Positions 8,784 through 17,032 of a DNA stretch of 64,000 nt are shown here, one piece after another. The notes under the pieces are model-generated. The model was not told where the DNA came from. It saw nothing but the letters and a program-made list of their open reading frames with translations, and did no database searches. A program made the position numbers and the translations under genes. The stretch comes from Nitrospira sp. (lineage in GTDB: Bacteria; Nitrospirota; Nitrospiria; Nitrospirales; Nitrospiraceae). How positions within the stretch are numbered: the first letter of the stretch is position 1; each line of letters starts with the position of its first letter. The stretch spans positions 1 to 64,000 of the forward strand of contig JAICWG010000004.1 of the NCBI GenBank assembly GCA_025934915.1, in the 5' to 3' direction.

Positions 8784-9835
8784 AACTCGTTCAGGTGATT
8801 GATCAGTTGACGAAGTCGGCCGCTACTGCGCCTGTTGAAATTAAATACAAGTCGAGGAAGATCGCGCAGGGTCGGCTCATCCAATTCCTCCGCGAGTGGG
8901 CCGCGAAGTTCGAACGTCCCTTCCGATAGAAGATCGGAGAATCCGTCACGGAGCTGATCGAGTTGCTCGGGCGTAATGATCTGCTTGAGCCGCATCGCGA
9001 GTTCTCGTCCAACAAAGCGCATGGAATGGTAGCGACGGTAGAATCGGAGGATTTGGCCCACGGCTGCGTCTGCGGAGTTGACGATTGTGAAGAGACTCAT
9101 GTCTTCTTCGTTGATCAGCTTCCGCTGCAGCAGTTGCCTCGTCACAAAGGCCGACCAATCGTTCCAATAGTCGCAGCCGGGGGCTTGAAGGCAGATGATC
9201 GGTTGCGGATCACTCTTGCCGGTCTGGGCCAACGTGAGGATTTCAAAACCTTCGTCGTGTGTGCCAAACCCGCCAGGGAAGAGCGCAATGGCGTTTGCTT
9301 CCTTTTGAAACATCAACTTGCGGGTGAAAAAGTATTTGAAGGTGATGAGCTTCGGGTCATCGGCGATCGTGGAGTTAGGACCTTGTTCGAACGGCAGCAT
9401 GATATTGACGCCGAAGCTGTTCTCGCGCCCGGCACCTTCTTGAGCAGCACGCATGATCCCATCTGCTCCCCCGGTGATGACCATGAACCCTTCTCGGACG
9501 ATGGCTTGGGCGAACTGATAAGCTAGGTGATAATTAGGATCCTCGGAGAGAGTTCGTGCCGAGCCGAAGATGCTGACTTTCTGGCGATTGCGATACCCGT
9601 GGAAGACGCTGAATGCATGACGCAGTTCTTTGACGGCACGATTCACGATTTTCACATCCAGAAGGTCTAAGTGTGCATCGTGGAGTTTCAGCAGCCCGGT
9701 CAAGAGTTCTGTCATGAGAGCGGCATGCAGATCGTCCTCCCGGCTGTCCAGAAGGGCACTGATTTGATGCAGGATCTCATCTCGTGATAAAGCGGGACGG
9801 GGAGGAATCTGCGAAGATCTGCCGGTTATATTCAT
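8780..9835 (-). CDS. LOG-family nucleotide-binding protein (TIGR00730-like)
   Basis: A 351-residue Rossmann-fold protein of the LOG (Lonely Guy) / lysine-decarboxylase-like family. The family loops GGADGIMRAA and PGGFGTHDE are present, the second being the catalytic and ligand-binding PGGxGTxxE motif. Simple LOG enzymes are phosphoribohydrolases acting on cytokinin-type nucleotides or AMP. This one has about 90 extra N-terminal and about 100 extra C-terminal residues, as in the long bacterial subfamily of unknown substrate. ATG 9835 is chosen because AAGAGGAC precedes it; an in-frame start 60 bases upstream lacks such a site. It heads the operon with the DHH and rhomboid genes. Confidence 0.88.
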   Translation of the reverse strand: MNITGRSSQIPPRPALSRDEILHQISALLDSREDDLHAALMTELLTGLLKLHDAHLDLLDVKIVNRAVKELRHAFSVFHGYRNRQKVSIFGSARTLSEDPNYHLAYQFAQAIVREGFMVITGGADGIMRAAQEGAGRENSFGVNIMLPFEQGPNSTIADDPKLITFKYFFTRKLMFQKEANAIALFPGGFGTHDEGFEILTLAQTGKSDPQPIICLQAPGCDYWNDWSAFVTRQLLQRKLINEEDMSLFTIVNSADAAVGQILRFYRRYHSMRFVGRELAMRLKQIITPEQLDQLRDGFSDLLSEGTFELRGPLAEELDEPTLRDLPRLVFNFNRRSSGRLRQLINHLNEL

Positions 9836-9918
9836 GGTTGTCCTCTTACGGTGGATGAGACAAAAAATTGTACCAATGGATCGCACATTGGTCAAAGATT
9901 GCCGGGATTTGGTGCGGT

Positions 9919-10695
9919 CTAAGAGGGGTCGAAAGACTTAGGGAGATTAGTCAGCACCCAGGCTTTGATTCTGGATTGATCCGCCGGAGAGAGATCCACG
10001 AATTGTATCTCTACGCCCCAAGGTGCTGTCATGAGGGAACCGGTCGTGTCGGTCAGCGGCTCAACCCTGACGTTATTCAAGACGATCCCTCGAATGGTCA
10101 AGGGACTCATCATCTCAGAGAGGCAAAAGCTCAATATGACTTTGGTCCCAGGCAACAACAGCGCGAGAGATTCCACCGAGGCGCCGGCATGACTGAGTTG
10201 TGAGATGGCAGCCGGATGTTCATTTCCCACGCCCTCTCCCTCAATGACACTGATGGTGGCGGAGATGTTCGTCGCGCATCGCTTTGGAGAAAGGATCAGG
10301 TCCTTCGCGGTAAGGACACCGACCGGTTGTTCTTGCTTCGTGACGATGAGAATCGGTGTTCCGGTGGACATCATGAGCGCCGAGGCCTCGTCCATCGCTC
10401 GATCATACTCGATGAATTGGACTGGTCGTGTCATGATGGTCCGGACTTCGATGTCATCCGGTTCGAGACCCTGCGCGACGACCTTTTTGACAATGTCGGT
10501 CGGCGTCATGAGTCCGAATCGAGACCCCGTATCCTTAACCAGAAGACAGGGCATTCGCTCGCGCTCCAAGAGCGATGCTGCCTCGGAGACCGATACATCG
10601 CCTGGAATCTGGACAACGCCTGGTGTCATCATATGTGCAACCAGTATGGTCTGGTGATCCGAGGCTTTTGACTGTTGATCGTCCTGGTCCGCCAT
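9919..10695 (-). CDS. CBS-pair protein with C-terminal PilZ-like domain
   Basis: A 258-residue cytoplasmic regulator. Two CBS repeats (about 20-75 and 85-140) typically bind adenine nucleotides. The rest (about 145-250) resembles a PilZ domain, the cyclic-di-GMP receptor fold: the core motif reads QLSHAGAS in place of D/NxSxxG, and the closing strand reads WGVEIQFVDLSPADQ. The RxxxR motif that contacts c-di-GMP is not intact (only Arg-Cys-Ala-Thr-Asn), so ligand binding is uncertain. It lies upstream of the LOG-DHH-rhomboid operon on the same strand and is divergent from the MNIO-like gene. The PilZ assignment is an inference from spacing of motifs. Confidence 0.72.
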   Translation of the reverse strand: MADQDDQQSKASDHQTILVAHMMTPGVVQIPGDVSVSEAASLLERERMPCLLVKDTGSRFGLMTPTDIVKKVVAQGLEPDDIEVRTIMTRPVQFIEYDRAMDEASALMMSTGTPILIVTKQEQPVGVLTAKDLILSPKRCATNISATISVIEGEGVGNEHPAAISQLSHAGASVESLALLLPGTKVILSFCLSEMMSPLTIRGIVLNNVRVEPLTDTTGSLMTAPWGVEIQFVDLSPADQSRIKAWVLTNLPKSFDPS

Positions 10696-10863
10696 TCCTC
10701 AGCGAGGTCCTCTTTCCTCACGAATCTGCCCCCCTCCTGGCTGCAATGTATGCCAAGTATAGCAGAAGGTACTTGGAGGCCATGAGAGGTTGAAAGCCTT
10801 GTCACTCAATGGTTTGACAGCATACACTGGTAACGCTTTTTGACCGTCGACAAAGGAGTAAGG

Positions 10864-12351
10864 ATGGTGTCGAGTGGGCTTTACCATAGGGAGTTTATTC
10901 GTCGGCTCGAGACAATTCCGGTGCATGGGCTGGGGCTTTCTGTCGATATTCATGCTCCGGACCTCGCTAGCTTGCGGCGAAGTTTACAAGAACGTCAAGT
11001 GCCGCCTACCTACCTTGAAGTGTTCCGTACGACACACATGGCTTTGGTCTCCACTAGAAAAGAGGCAGGCGACGGTTTGCTGACATATCATGGCGAAGGG
11101 TTGTGGGTCACTCAGCCTGAGATGGTCGATTCTACGGCGTTTGTACAGGAAATCTCTGAGGCTGCAGACCACCTTCTGCTCTTGCAAAGTGCCTGGCTGA
11201 ATCACGAATGTGCGACAAAATATCTCGCCGGCTATCACTACGGGACCTATCTTCCTCCCCTCTATACACCGTTAAGCGCGAAGGTGGTGGCTGATAATAC
11301 ACGATTGATCCAACATCTGCTCGATCAACAGTGCCGGTTGGCCAATGGAAGCACGCCATTGGTACTGCTTGAAATGCCGCCACTCACCTACTTTGTTGCA
11401 GGGACGATGTCCATCCCGAGGTTTTTTCGGGTCATCAGCGAACAAGCCTCCTGTGGGCTGGTTTTGGACGTGGGCCATCTTTGGACAGTGTTTCGATATT
11501 CCGGAGCGCATCTGGACATGTCGCTTACACGATTTGTCGAGGAATTTCTCAACGAGTTTCCCATGGATCGAGTGGTTGAGATTCACGTGGCGGGTCTGGC
11601 CGTTCATGAATCACACCGAATCCTCGATTCACGACTGAAAGGTGGTAGGGGTGATGACGCGCTTCCTGCCTGGATCGATGCCCATGCCGCCCCCATTCCG
11701 ACCGTCTTGTTCGAGATGCTCGATCAGATTCTATGTCATCCTCAGCTTACCAGCCTGAAGGGTCTTGCCTTGGAAGTGGATACCAAACCAGTCGAATTAA
11801 TCGTGGATGAATTCGCCCAATTCTCCCGAAATTATGGGTCGCTGTTCTCCCGGTTGAGCAATGCCGAACAGGCCGTACTGAATTTCGATGCGTGCTCATT
11901 GTCGGAAGAGCCGAGGTCGATATCTGACAAGCACACGCTTGGAGTGGCCTACGATCGATATGCACGGGTACTGGCTGGTAAAACCGAGCTGGCAGGAACA
12001 GAATGGAGCCAAGACCAGGCCAGTATCCAAGGTTTGGACCTCTATCGCTCCGTCTATCTCCCTTATGAGATTCTTCACTGGGGAGGAAAGGTGGAGGACA
12101 TGTTTGTAGAATCCTGTCGTCGGCTCAAAGCACGCGACGTGTCGCTCGATGGATTTGTGGTGTTTTGGTTCCGTGAGCCACGATCTCTCTCTGGCACCTA
12201 CGATTTCTTCTTGCTGAAAGTCGAACAGTTTGTGGAATTTGTCCGTGAGGTGGCGCCGGAGTTGCGAGGCATTGCCGAGAGAGAGGCCAAGGAGCTTCGG
12301 TGCGCCTACCGTTTTGCCAACGAACCCGGCGTTCTCCTGTACGAGAGCTGA
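10864..12351 (+). CDS. Divergent DUF692/MNIO-type metalloenzyme with extra C-terminal domain
   Basis: A 495-residue protein. Residues about 15-320 line up with the DUF692 (MNIO, multinuclear non-heme iron oxygenase) barrel. Family landmarks occur in order: GLGLSVD, PTYLEVF, TYHGEGL, YLPPLYTPL, VLLEMPP, CGLVLDVGHLW, VVEIHVAG, IDAHAAPIP and LALEVDTKP. Several likely metal ligands are kept, while LEN, AGH and DTH are altered to LEM, AGL and DAH. A C-terminal domain of about 170 residues follows that I do not recognise. MNIO enzymes such as MbnB and TglH modify cysteine or other residues of peptides; here no precursor peptide or partner is obvious. The start is ATG 10864 because AAAGGAG lies five bases upstream. 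The dihydrouridine synthase gene begins one base after its stop. Confidence 0.7.
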   Translation: MVSSGLYHREFIRRLETIPVHGLGLSVDIHAPDLASLRRSLQERQVPPTYLEVFRTTHMALVSTRKEAGDGLLTYHGEGLWVTQPEMVDSTAFVQEISEAADHLLLLQSAWLNHECATKYLAGYHYGTYLPPLYTPLSAKVVADNTRLIQHLLDQQCRLANGSTPLVLLEMPPLTYFVAGTMSIPRFFRVISEQASCGLVLDVGHLWTVFRYSGAHLDMSLTRFVEEFLNEFPMDRVVEIHVAGLAVHESHRILDSRLKGGRGDDALPAWIDAHAAPIPTVLFEMLDQILCHPQLTSLKGLALEVDTKPVELIVDEFAQFSRNYGSLFSRLSNAEQAVLNFDACSLSEEPRSISDKHTLGVAYDRYARVLAGKTELAGTEWSQDQASIQGLDLYRSVYLPYEILHWGGKVEDMFVESCRRLKARDVSLDGFVVFWFREPRSLSGTYDFFLLKVEQFVEFVREVAPELRGIAEREAKELRCAYRFANEPGVLLYES

Positions 12352-12352
12352 G

Positions 12353-13528
12353 ATGAACTTTTGGCTGAGCCTCCCACGCCCGCTCATAGGGTTGTCCCCC
12401 ATGGATGGTGTGACCGATGCCTGCTTTCGATCCGTGATCGCCCAGCAGGGGAAGCCGGACGTCAGTTTTACAGAATTTACGCACGTCCATGACGTCTGTC
12501 ACGGACCGGAGATTCACTTGGAGACGCTCCTGTACAGCGAGAAGGAGCGCCCAATCGTGGCACAGCTTTATGGGAAAGATCCGGATCTCTTTTATTTGGC
12601 GGCGCTGGCGGTGTGCGAGCTGGGTTTCGACGGGCTGGACATCAACATGGGTTGTCCGTCGAAGAGTGTGGCGTCGTCCGGATCAGGCGCCGGATTGATC
12701 CGCACTCCAGAACTGGCCCGCACGATTATACAGTCGGCCAAATGTGGAATCGAGGATTGGGCAGGCGGACAGACTCTCGAACAAGCAGGTTTTCAGTCGG
12801 CGCGCCTCGCCATGTTTGAACGTCTGAATCGTCAGCGCGGCAAAACCGGCCCAACCCATCGGCGCCAAGTACCCCTTTCCGTGAAGACGAGACTTGGTTA
12901 TGACTCAGTGACGGTTGAGGGATGGATCGAGGAGCTTTTGATGGAGCAACCGGCCGTGATCTCGCTTCATGGCCGAACGCTCCGGCAAATGTATCGAGGC
13001 TCGGCGGACTGGTCGGCCATTGGGCGCGCTGCCACACTGGTGCGGGGAACCGGAACATTGTTATTGGGGAATGGGGACATTCAGAATCTTGGCGATATCG
13101 CGGTACGAGTTCGTGAAACCGGGGTCGATGGTGTGTTGGTCGGGCGGGGTGTGCTTGGCGCGCCGTGGTTCTTTCGCTCAAAAGAACAGGCCCGCATGCG
13201 AGCCCGTGGTATGGGTGGGGCTGACGTCGAGCGAGATCCCGGCGAGGTTTCGCTGAACGAGCGCTTCGCTGTGCTGGTCGATCATGCGCGACAGTTCCAA
13301 GCGCTGGTCGGAGAAAAGCAATTCTATCGTATGCGTAAACATCTAGGCTGGTATTGTAAAGGCTTTCCACATGCCGCCTCGCTTCGCGCACAGATGGTGC
13401 AGGTCTCTTCCGTCGAAGCACTCCATACCCTTCTCGCAGATTTCCACGATCGGCCGGAAGCCATAACGGACCACCATCAGGCCGAATCAGCCGATGAGCT
13501 GAGCATGCTGGTCTCGCGATGCAGCTAG
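12353..13528 (+). CDS. tRNA-dihydrouridine synthase family protein
   Basis: A 391-residue FMN-dependent Dus enzyme, which reduces uridine to dihydrouridine in tRNA. Motifs are LIGLSPMDGVTD at the N-terminus (FMN/TIM barrel start), DINMGCPSKSV with the catalytic Cys, VKTRLGYD, and SLHGRTLRQMYRG, followed by LLGNGDI and VGRGVLGAPW. An insertion of about 40 residues (about 125-165) sits before the VKTR strand and is not typical of DusA/B/C, so no subclass symbol is given. The ATG at 12353 lies one base after the stop of the MNIO-like gene, so the two are co-translated. The 3' end overlaps maf by 10 bases. Confidence 0.88.
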   Translation: MNFWLSLPRPLIGLSPMDGVTDACFRSVIAQQGKPDVSFTEFTHVHDVCHGPEIHLETLLYSEKERPIVAQLYGKDPDLFYLAALAVCELGFDGLDINMGCPSKSVASSGSGAGLIRTPELARTIIQSAKCGIEDWAGGQTLEQAGFQSARLAMFERLNRQRGKTGPTHRRQVPLSVKTRLGYDSVTVEGWIEELLMEQPAVISLHGRTLRQMYRGSADWSAIGRAATLVRGTGTLLLGNGDIQNLGDIAVRVRETGVDGVLVGRGVLGAPWFFRSKEQARMRARGMGGADVERDPGEVSLNERFAVLVDHARQFQALVGEKQFYRMRKHLGWYCKGFPHAASLRAQMVQVSSVEALHTLLADFHDRPEAITDHHQAESADELSMLVSRCS

Positions 13529-14151
13529 TGCTGGCGTCGAATTCGCCACGCCGCCGGGAACTTCTGACACTGTTGGGCCTTTCCTTCGAGGTGTGCCCAT
13601 CGGAGTTTCACGAGCAGCCCACGGTCGGGTTGTCGCCTGTCGAGCAGGTCAGGCGTTTCGCGCGTGAAAAGGCGAGATCCGTGGCACTGGTGCGACCACA
13701 GGCCCTCGTACTCGGCAGCGATACCGTGATCGATCTCGAGGGACAACTACTTGGGAAGCCGGTGGATCTGGCAGACGCACGCGCCATGCTGGCACGTCTG
13801 GCTGGCCGCTCGCATCATGTCTATACTGCCGTCGCCTTATGCGATCATGGGCGAAACATTGAATCAGTGGAGGCTGCTACGGCCGAAGTCCGGATGAAAG
13901 CGGATCTCGATCAAGCGTATGAACGGTATCTTGCATCGGAGGAATCATTAGGCAAAGCCGGAGCCTATGCGATCCAAGGACTCGGTGGAGATCTCGTGGA
14001 ACGGATCATCGGCGACTACACGACCGTGGTGGGATTACCGCTGAAACTTGTGGTGCAGCTGCTTCGGTCGGTCGGTTATCCTCTTCTCGTGAATGTCGAA
14101 GACCTGTATCGACGCAAGCCCTATACGAATTGGAATCGGTTCACGGCTTAA
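13519..14151 (+). CDS. maf: Maf-family nucleoside triphosphate pyrophosphatase
   Basis: A 210-residue Maf/Ham1-fold enzyme that hydrolyses dTTP/UTP or modified nucleotides to monophosphates, a house-cleaning role. The N-terminal signature LVLASNSPRRRELLTLLG, the SDTVIDLEG metal-binding segment, the VYTAVAL strand and the KAGAYAIQGLGG C-terminal motif are all present. The length is normal for the family. It overlaps the dus gene by 10 bases and is probably co-transcribed with it. Which nucleotides it prefers cannot be told from the sequence alone. Confidence 0.93.
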   Translation: MQLVLASNSPRRRELLTLLGLSFEVCPSEFHEQPTVGLSPVEQVRRFAREKARSVALVRPQALVLGSDTVIDLEGQLLGKPVDLADARAMLARLAGRSHHVYTAVALCDHGRNIESVEAATAEVRMKADLDQAYERYLASEESLGKAGAYAIQGLGGDLVERIIGDYTTVVGLPLKLVVQLLRSVGYPLLVNVEDLYRRKPYTNWNRFTA

Positions 14152-14254
14152 TTGCAAAGGCATGACGGTTCACCTACAATGCATATCATTCACCTGCATC
14201 TGATGGTGCTGGATACCTTAGACTTCGCCGTATCGGCGCTATAAAAGGGAAGGC

Positions 14255-14902
14255 ATGACTGGTTGCAAACAGCTTGCGTCACTGCTGGGCTTGGTCGGAG
14301 TCCTTGCGGCAGGGAACAGCGGCGTGTGGGCGATTGACATCAATCTGTCGTCAGACGAGGCGCACAAAGCGCTGGAGATCGGGCGAATTCCGATGGAAAA
14401 GACCACTTCGCCGGAAGATGTGAAGAAGGTCCTTCAGCAAGCGTCCTTGGCGACTCGCGTAGGTGCCGACCCAGAGAAAAACCCCTGCGGCGCGAGCGCT
14501 GTCCTTCGTACCAAGCGGTACCGACTCGAAGCCTTTGGTCGCCAAGAAGCGGCAGAATCGAAGAAGCGGAAGACGGACGTGCGCATGCCCGAGGAGTTCA
14601 TTCAGAAAGTGATGGACATGCCTAACATGGAAATGGACGTGCAGTTGTGCGGCGATGACGAATATTTCGCCGAGGGCGCATTGATCGAATTGCAGCAAGG
14701 ATCGAAACGGATCAAGCCGATCGACATCGGCAAGGCCGAACGGGGGCGAAAGAACGAAAGCAGCGGCCCAGCCTTCCGGTCACGGTTCACGGCGCTCTTC
14801 GCCTACGAACAGTTCGACCCCACTGCATCGTCGGTGTTCGTCGTCAATCTGCAAGACGGAACAGAGATCAGAATTCCCGCCGAGTTGTCCAAAGTGAAGT
14901 AA
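14255..14902 (+). CDS. Exported protein of unknown function
   Basis: A 215-residue protein with a likely signal peptide: MTGCKQ, then a hydrophobic stretch to about residue 25, with possible cleavage after GVWA. The mature part is hydrophilic, with Lys/Glu-rich helices and one pair of Cys residues (about positions 77 and 134) that could form a disulphide. No family was recognised. It stands alone 100 bases after maf with no strong ribosome site (GGGAAGG). It ends 38 bases before the convergent small-gene pair. Confidence 0.6.
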   Translation: MTGCKQLASLLGLVGVLAAGNSGVWAIDINLSSDEAHKALEIGRIPMEKTTSPEDVKKVLQQASLATRVGADPEKNPCGASAVLRTKRYRLEAFGRQEAAESKKRKTDVRMPEEFIQKVMDMPNMEMDVQLCGDDEYFAEGALIELQQGSKRIKPIDIGKAERGRKNESSGPAFRSRFTALFAYEQFDPTASSVFVVNLQDGTEIRIPAELSKVK

Positions 14903-14939
14903 ACGGCACTCCGGTTCAGACTTCTCAGCAGCAGTTCGT

Positions 14940-15169
14940 TTACCCTGCAGCAGCGATGGCCTGTTCTGCTTCCTGTGGCAATTCAACCTGAACAAATAGG
15001 AGGCGGGGTAAATATAATCGTCGCCTGATTCATCGATCACACGAAAGTATCCATCCTTTTCCACTTTGGGATCCACGATTCTCCGGTAGACCTTGCGTGT
15101 TTCCAGATCATCGCATTCGTCATTTTTGACACACAGAACGAACTTATGGTTTTTCAGTTTTCGTCGCAT
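14940..15169 (-). pseudogene. Small conserved hypothetical gene, frameshifted
   Basis: The reading starts at ATG 15169 with GAGGAAAT upstream and encodes KFVLCVKNDECDDLETRKVY ... VIDESGDDYIYPASY, typical of a family of about 75 residues ending in YFVxxELPxxxE. After the second Tyr of YPASY the frame is wrong. Adding one T to the T-run at about 14998-15001 restores the ending FVQVELPQEAEQAIAAAG and a TAA at 14940-14942. Without the shift the frame runs on to 129 residues and into the opposite exported gene, with an unconvincing tail. It may be a real lesion or a homopolymer error in the assembly. It forms a pair with the 43-residue gene just upstream. Confidence 0.72.
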
Positions 15170-15179
15170 GATTATTTCC

Positions 15180-15311
15180 TCAGTCCAGGAATCGTTTGAT
15201 CTTCATCTTCTTGCGCCCGATGCCATGCGCCTCGTACCAGTGTATTTCAGAGAGTCTGGTCATTTCACCCATCAGCCTGACCTGTGCTCTGCCCTTGAGC
15301 TTCCTCCTCAT
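15180..15311 (-). CDS. Tiny conserved basic protein (43 aa)
   Basis: An ATG at 15311 opens a 43-residue frame, MRRKLKGRAQ ... HWYEAHGIGRKKMKIKRFLD, ending at TGA 15180-15182. It is strongly basic at both ends with a Trp-Tyr-Glu-Ala-His-Gly core that looks conserved. The stop lies 10 bases before the start of the next small gene, and the stop codon itself forms part of that gene's ribosome site (TGAGGAAAT), indicating an operon. Function is unknown; size and charge would fit an RNA- or ribosome-associated role, but that is a guess. Confidence 0.62.
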   Translation of the reverse strand: MRRKLKGRAQVRLMGEMTRLSEIHWYEAHGIGRKKMKIKRFLD

Positions 15312-15440
15312 GTCTCATGTAGCGCACGCTGTTCAACCTGATGAAAGAGGTTTTCTACAGAACATTCCCGAACCCCCTTGTTCTCCCTTGAACCCTAGCT
15401 CTTCGCCTTGACAGGGCGTTCATCTGCGCTGTAGCGTCGG

Positions 15441-15474
15441 TTTCAGATCGCGCTCAGCGTCCAGCGGTCTGAAA
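15441..15474 (+). promoter_or_regulatory. Inverted repeat upstream of the nuclease-like gene
   Basis: TTTCAGATCGC (15441-15451) and GCGGTCTGAAA (15464-15474) are inverted copies with one mismatch, separated by 12 bases. They end seven bases before the GAAGGAAA ribosome site of the next gene. The element could be an operator for an autoregulator or an mRNA hairpin limiting translation. No clear -10 box is adjacent. Confidence 0.45.
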
Positions 15475-15489
15475 ATGCGGTGAAGGAAA

Positions 15490-16911
15490 GTGACGTTAAC
15501 GAAAAGAAAGAAGAAGTACCAACGTGAGTCTACAGTAGCCGTCCGCCTCTTCCAGTTGATCGGTCTGTCGTACACAAGCATGACCGATCCGCAAGAGACT
15601 TATGGGGGTGAGACGGGCACTGACGTCGAGATTCACTACGACGGTCACAGGATCGGCATCCAGGTGACCGAATTTTCTGCTGACGAAGGCGCAGTGCTCG
15701 CGAAGCGCGGCCTGCGAGCGGCCACGGCATATAACGATGAGAAGGGCAAGTTGACCTCAGGCTGTATTCCGCTGCGGGAACAGGTCCCTGCACTAGCGCG
15801 GCGTATCCGCAAGAAGATCGAAAAGTCGGAGCTCTATGACTTCAAGCAGTTCGACGAGGTGTGGCTGCTTGTCGCCACCTTTGTCCCTTGGGCCCCAGTG
15901 GCGACCTTCCAATTGCCGGGCGTGACCATCACCCTCAAAGACCTGAACTGGCATCTGAACGATGAGCTGCGGCGATCGAACTTCACTCGTGTGTTCGTTT
16001 ACAACATGCTAGGGAAGACAGTCTATGAGTGGTCGAGTGTAACTGGCTGGCGGTGCATCCAAGAAAACCCCGCAGCACCTGCTTCAACGGGTGCCGAGCT
16101 GTGGTTCAAGCCGTATCTAGCTGATCCCGAGATACGCAAGGACCCGAAGGGCTGGGCACTTCTCGAAGCGGACCGCATGAGGCAACAGACATCGCTGACG
16201 ACAAACGTGGAAGATCGGGTTACGTCCACGACCCAGAGTGAGGCGATCGTGCCTGAACACGAACTCGAAAGGCACAAGGGTATGCCAATGAACCCTGGTT
16301 TTTCTCAGCACTGGTCGGAGTGGCTTGACCGTCACATTTGGCCGCAGATTTACACCATGTTGCTCCATGACTGCTTTTTCAAGCTGATGGGCCGCGCTCG
16401 GGAACTCACCGGGGAGTTCAGCGGTCCTATCGGATGGCACATCGAGGTCGGGTATGTCACCTGGCAGGCGATGGCTATCCGCAGGCTGTGTGACCGCAGA
16501 AGGGATGTGATTTCCCTGGCACGACTGCTTGTAGAAGCCAAGTCAAAGAATATCGTTCAGAAACCTCAAATTGACGAGCTTTTCGCGAAGCTCAAATGTT
16601 GTGACGATGTTTGCAACATGGCGAATAACTACATCGCCCACACCGGAGATCCGCGCTGCAGACAAAACCTCAGCGAGTGGAAGTTGCTCGCGGATCACCT
16701 GACTGAAGCACGGAAAGCAATTTGTGAGGTTGTCGTTACACTTGACCACGACCTATTGAAGCGAACAAACCCCTTCGAGATCATGCCTGTGCCGCAGTAT
16801 AACTTCACGCAGGAGTTCGAGTCGTGGGTAGGAGCCGGTGACATTCAAAAGCTCCACAAATACTTCCATGAGTATCGTCGTGCTGTAAATGCTTGGGTGC
16901 GCCACACTTAG
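15490..16911 (+). CDS. Two-domain protein: nuclease-like N-terminus, AbiU2/HEPN-like C-terminus
   Basis: A 473-residue protein starting at GTG 15490 after GAAGGAAA. Residues about 10-190 contain an alpha/beta domain with Asp45-Val-Glu47 followed by GIQVTE (Gln58-Thr-Glu61). That layout is reminiscent of PD-(D/E)XK nucleases, with Gln instead of Lys. Residues about 290-450 are helical and resemble AbiU2-type domains: IRRLCDRRRDVISLARLL near 328-345 and NNYIAHTGDP near 379-388, a HEPN-like N-x-x-I-A-H motif. AbiU2 relatives are linked to abortive phage defence. It stands alone beside an IS3 element and IS remnants, and its codon use differs little from its neighbours. The defence role is inference; both domain calls need profile searches. 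Confidence 0.55.
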   Translation: MTLTKRKKKYQRESTVAVRLFQLIGLSYTSMTDPQETYGGETGTDVEIHYDGHRIGIQVTEFSADEGAVLAKRGLRAATAYNDEKGKLTSGCIPLREQVPALARRIRKKIEKSELYDFKQFDEVWLLVATFVPWAPVATFQLPGVTITLKDLNWHLNDELRRSNFTRVFVYNMLGKTVYEWSSVTGWRCIQENPAAPASTGAELWFKPYLADPEIRKDPKGWALLEADRMRQQTSLTTNVEDRVTSTTQSEAIVPEHELERHKGMPMNPGFSQHWSEWLDRHIWPQIYTMLLHDCFFKLMGRARELTGEFSGPIGWHIEVGYVTWQAMAIRRLCDRRRDVISLARLLVEAKSKNIVQKPQIDELFAKLKCCDDVCNMANNYIAHTGDPRCRQNLSEWKLLADHLTEARKAICEVVVTLDHDLLKRTNPFEIMPVPQYNFTQEFESWVGAGDIQKLHKYFHEYRRAVNAWVRHT

Positions 16912-17032
16912 AATTTGGACGATTGATCTCGGAAAGGTTTGTGGTCCTCCAAGTTTAAATCAATCTTATATTGAGGTAAGCTCGAAAAAGTGGACGCCTT
17001 CACCCTATGATCTGAGGGTTGGAGGTGGAGAG

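Noticed and set aside
12726-13421. A 231-residue minus-strand frame opposite the dihydrouridine synthase
   Set aside because: It runs antisense to a clearly conserved gene and its sequence is Arg/Pro/His-rich, typical of a high-GC shadow frame.
14780-15169. An unshifted 129-residue reading of the small minus-strand gene
   Set aside because: Its second half has no family resemblance and overlaps the convergent exported gene; one added T gives the conserved short ending, so the frameshifted version is preferred.
15196-15411. A 71-residue plus-strand frame (MIFIFLRPMPCASYQCISES ...)
   Set aside because: It is the complement of the conserved 43-residue minus-strand gene and lacks a ribosome site.
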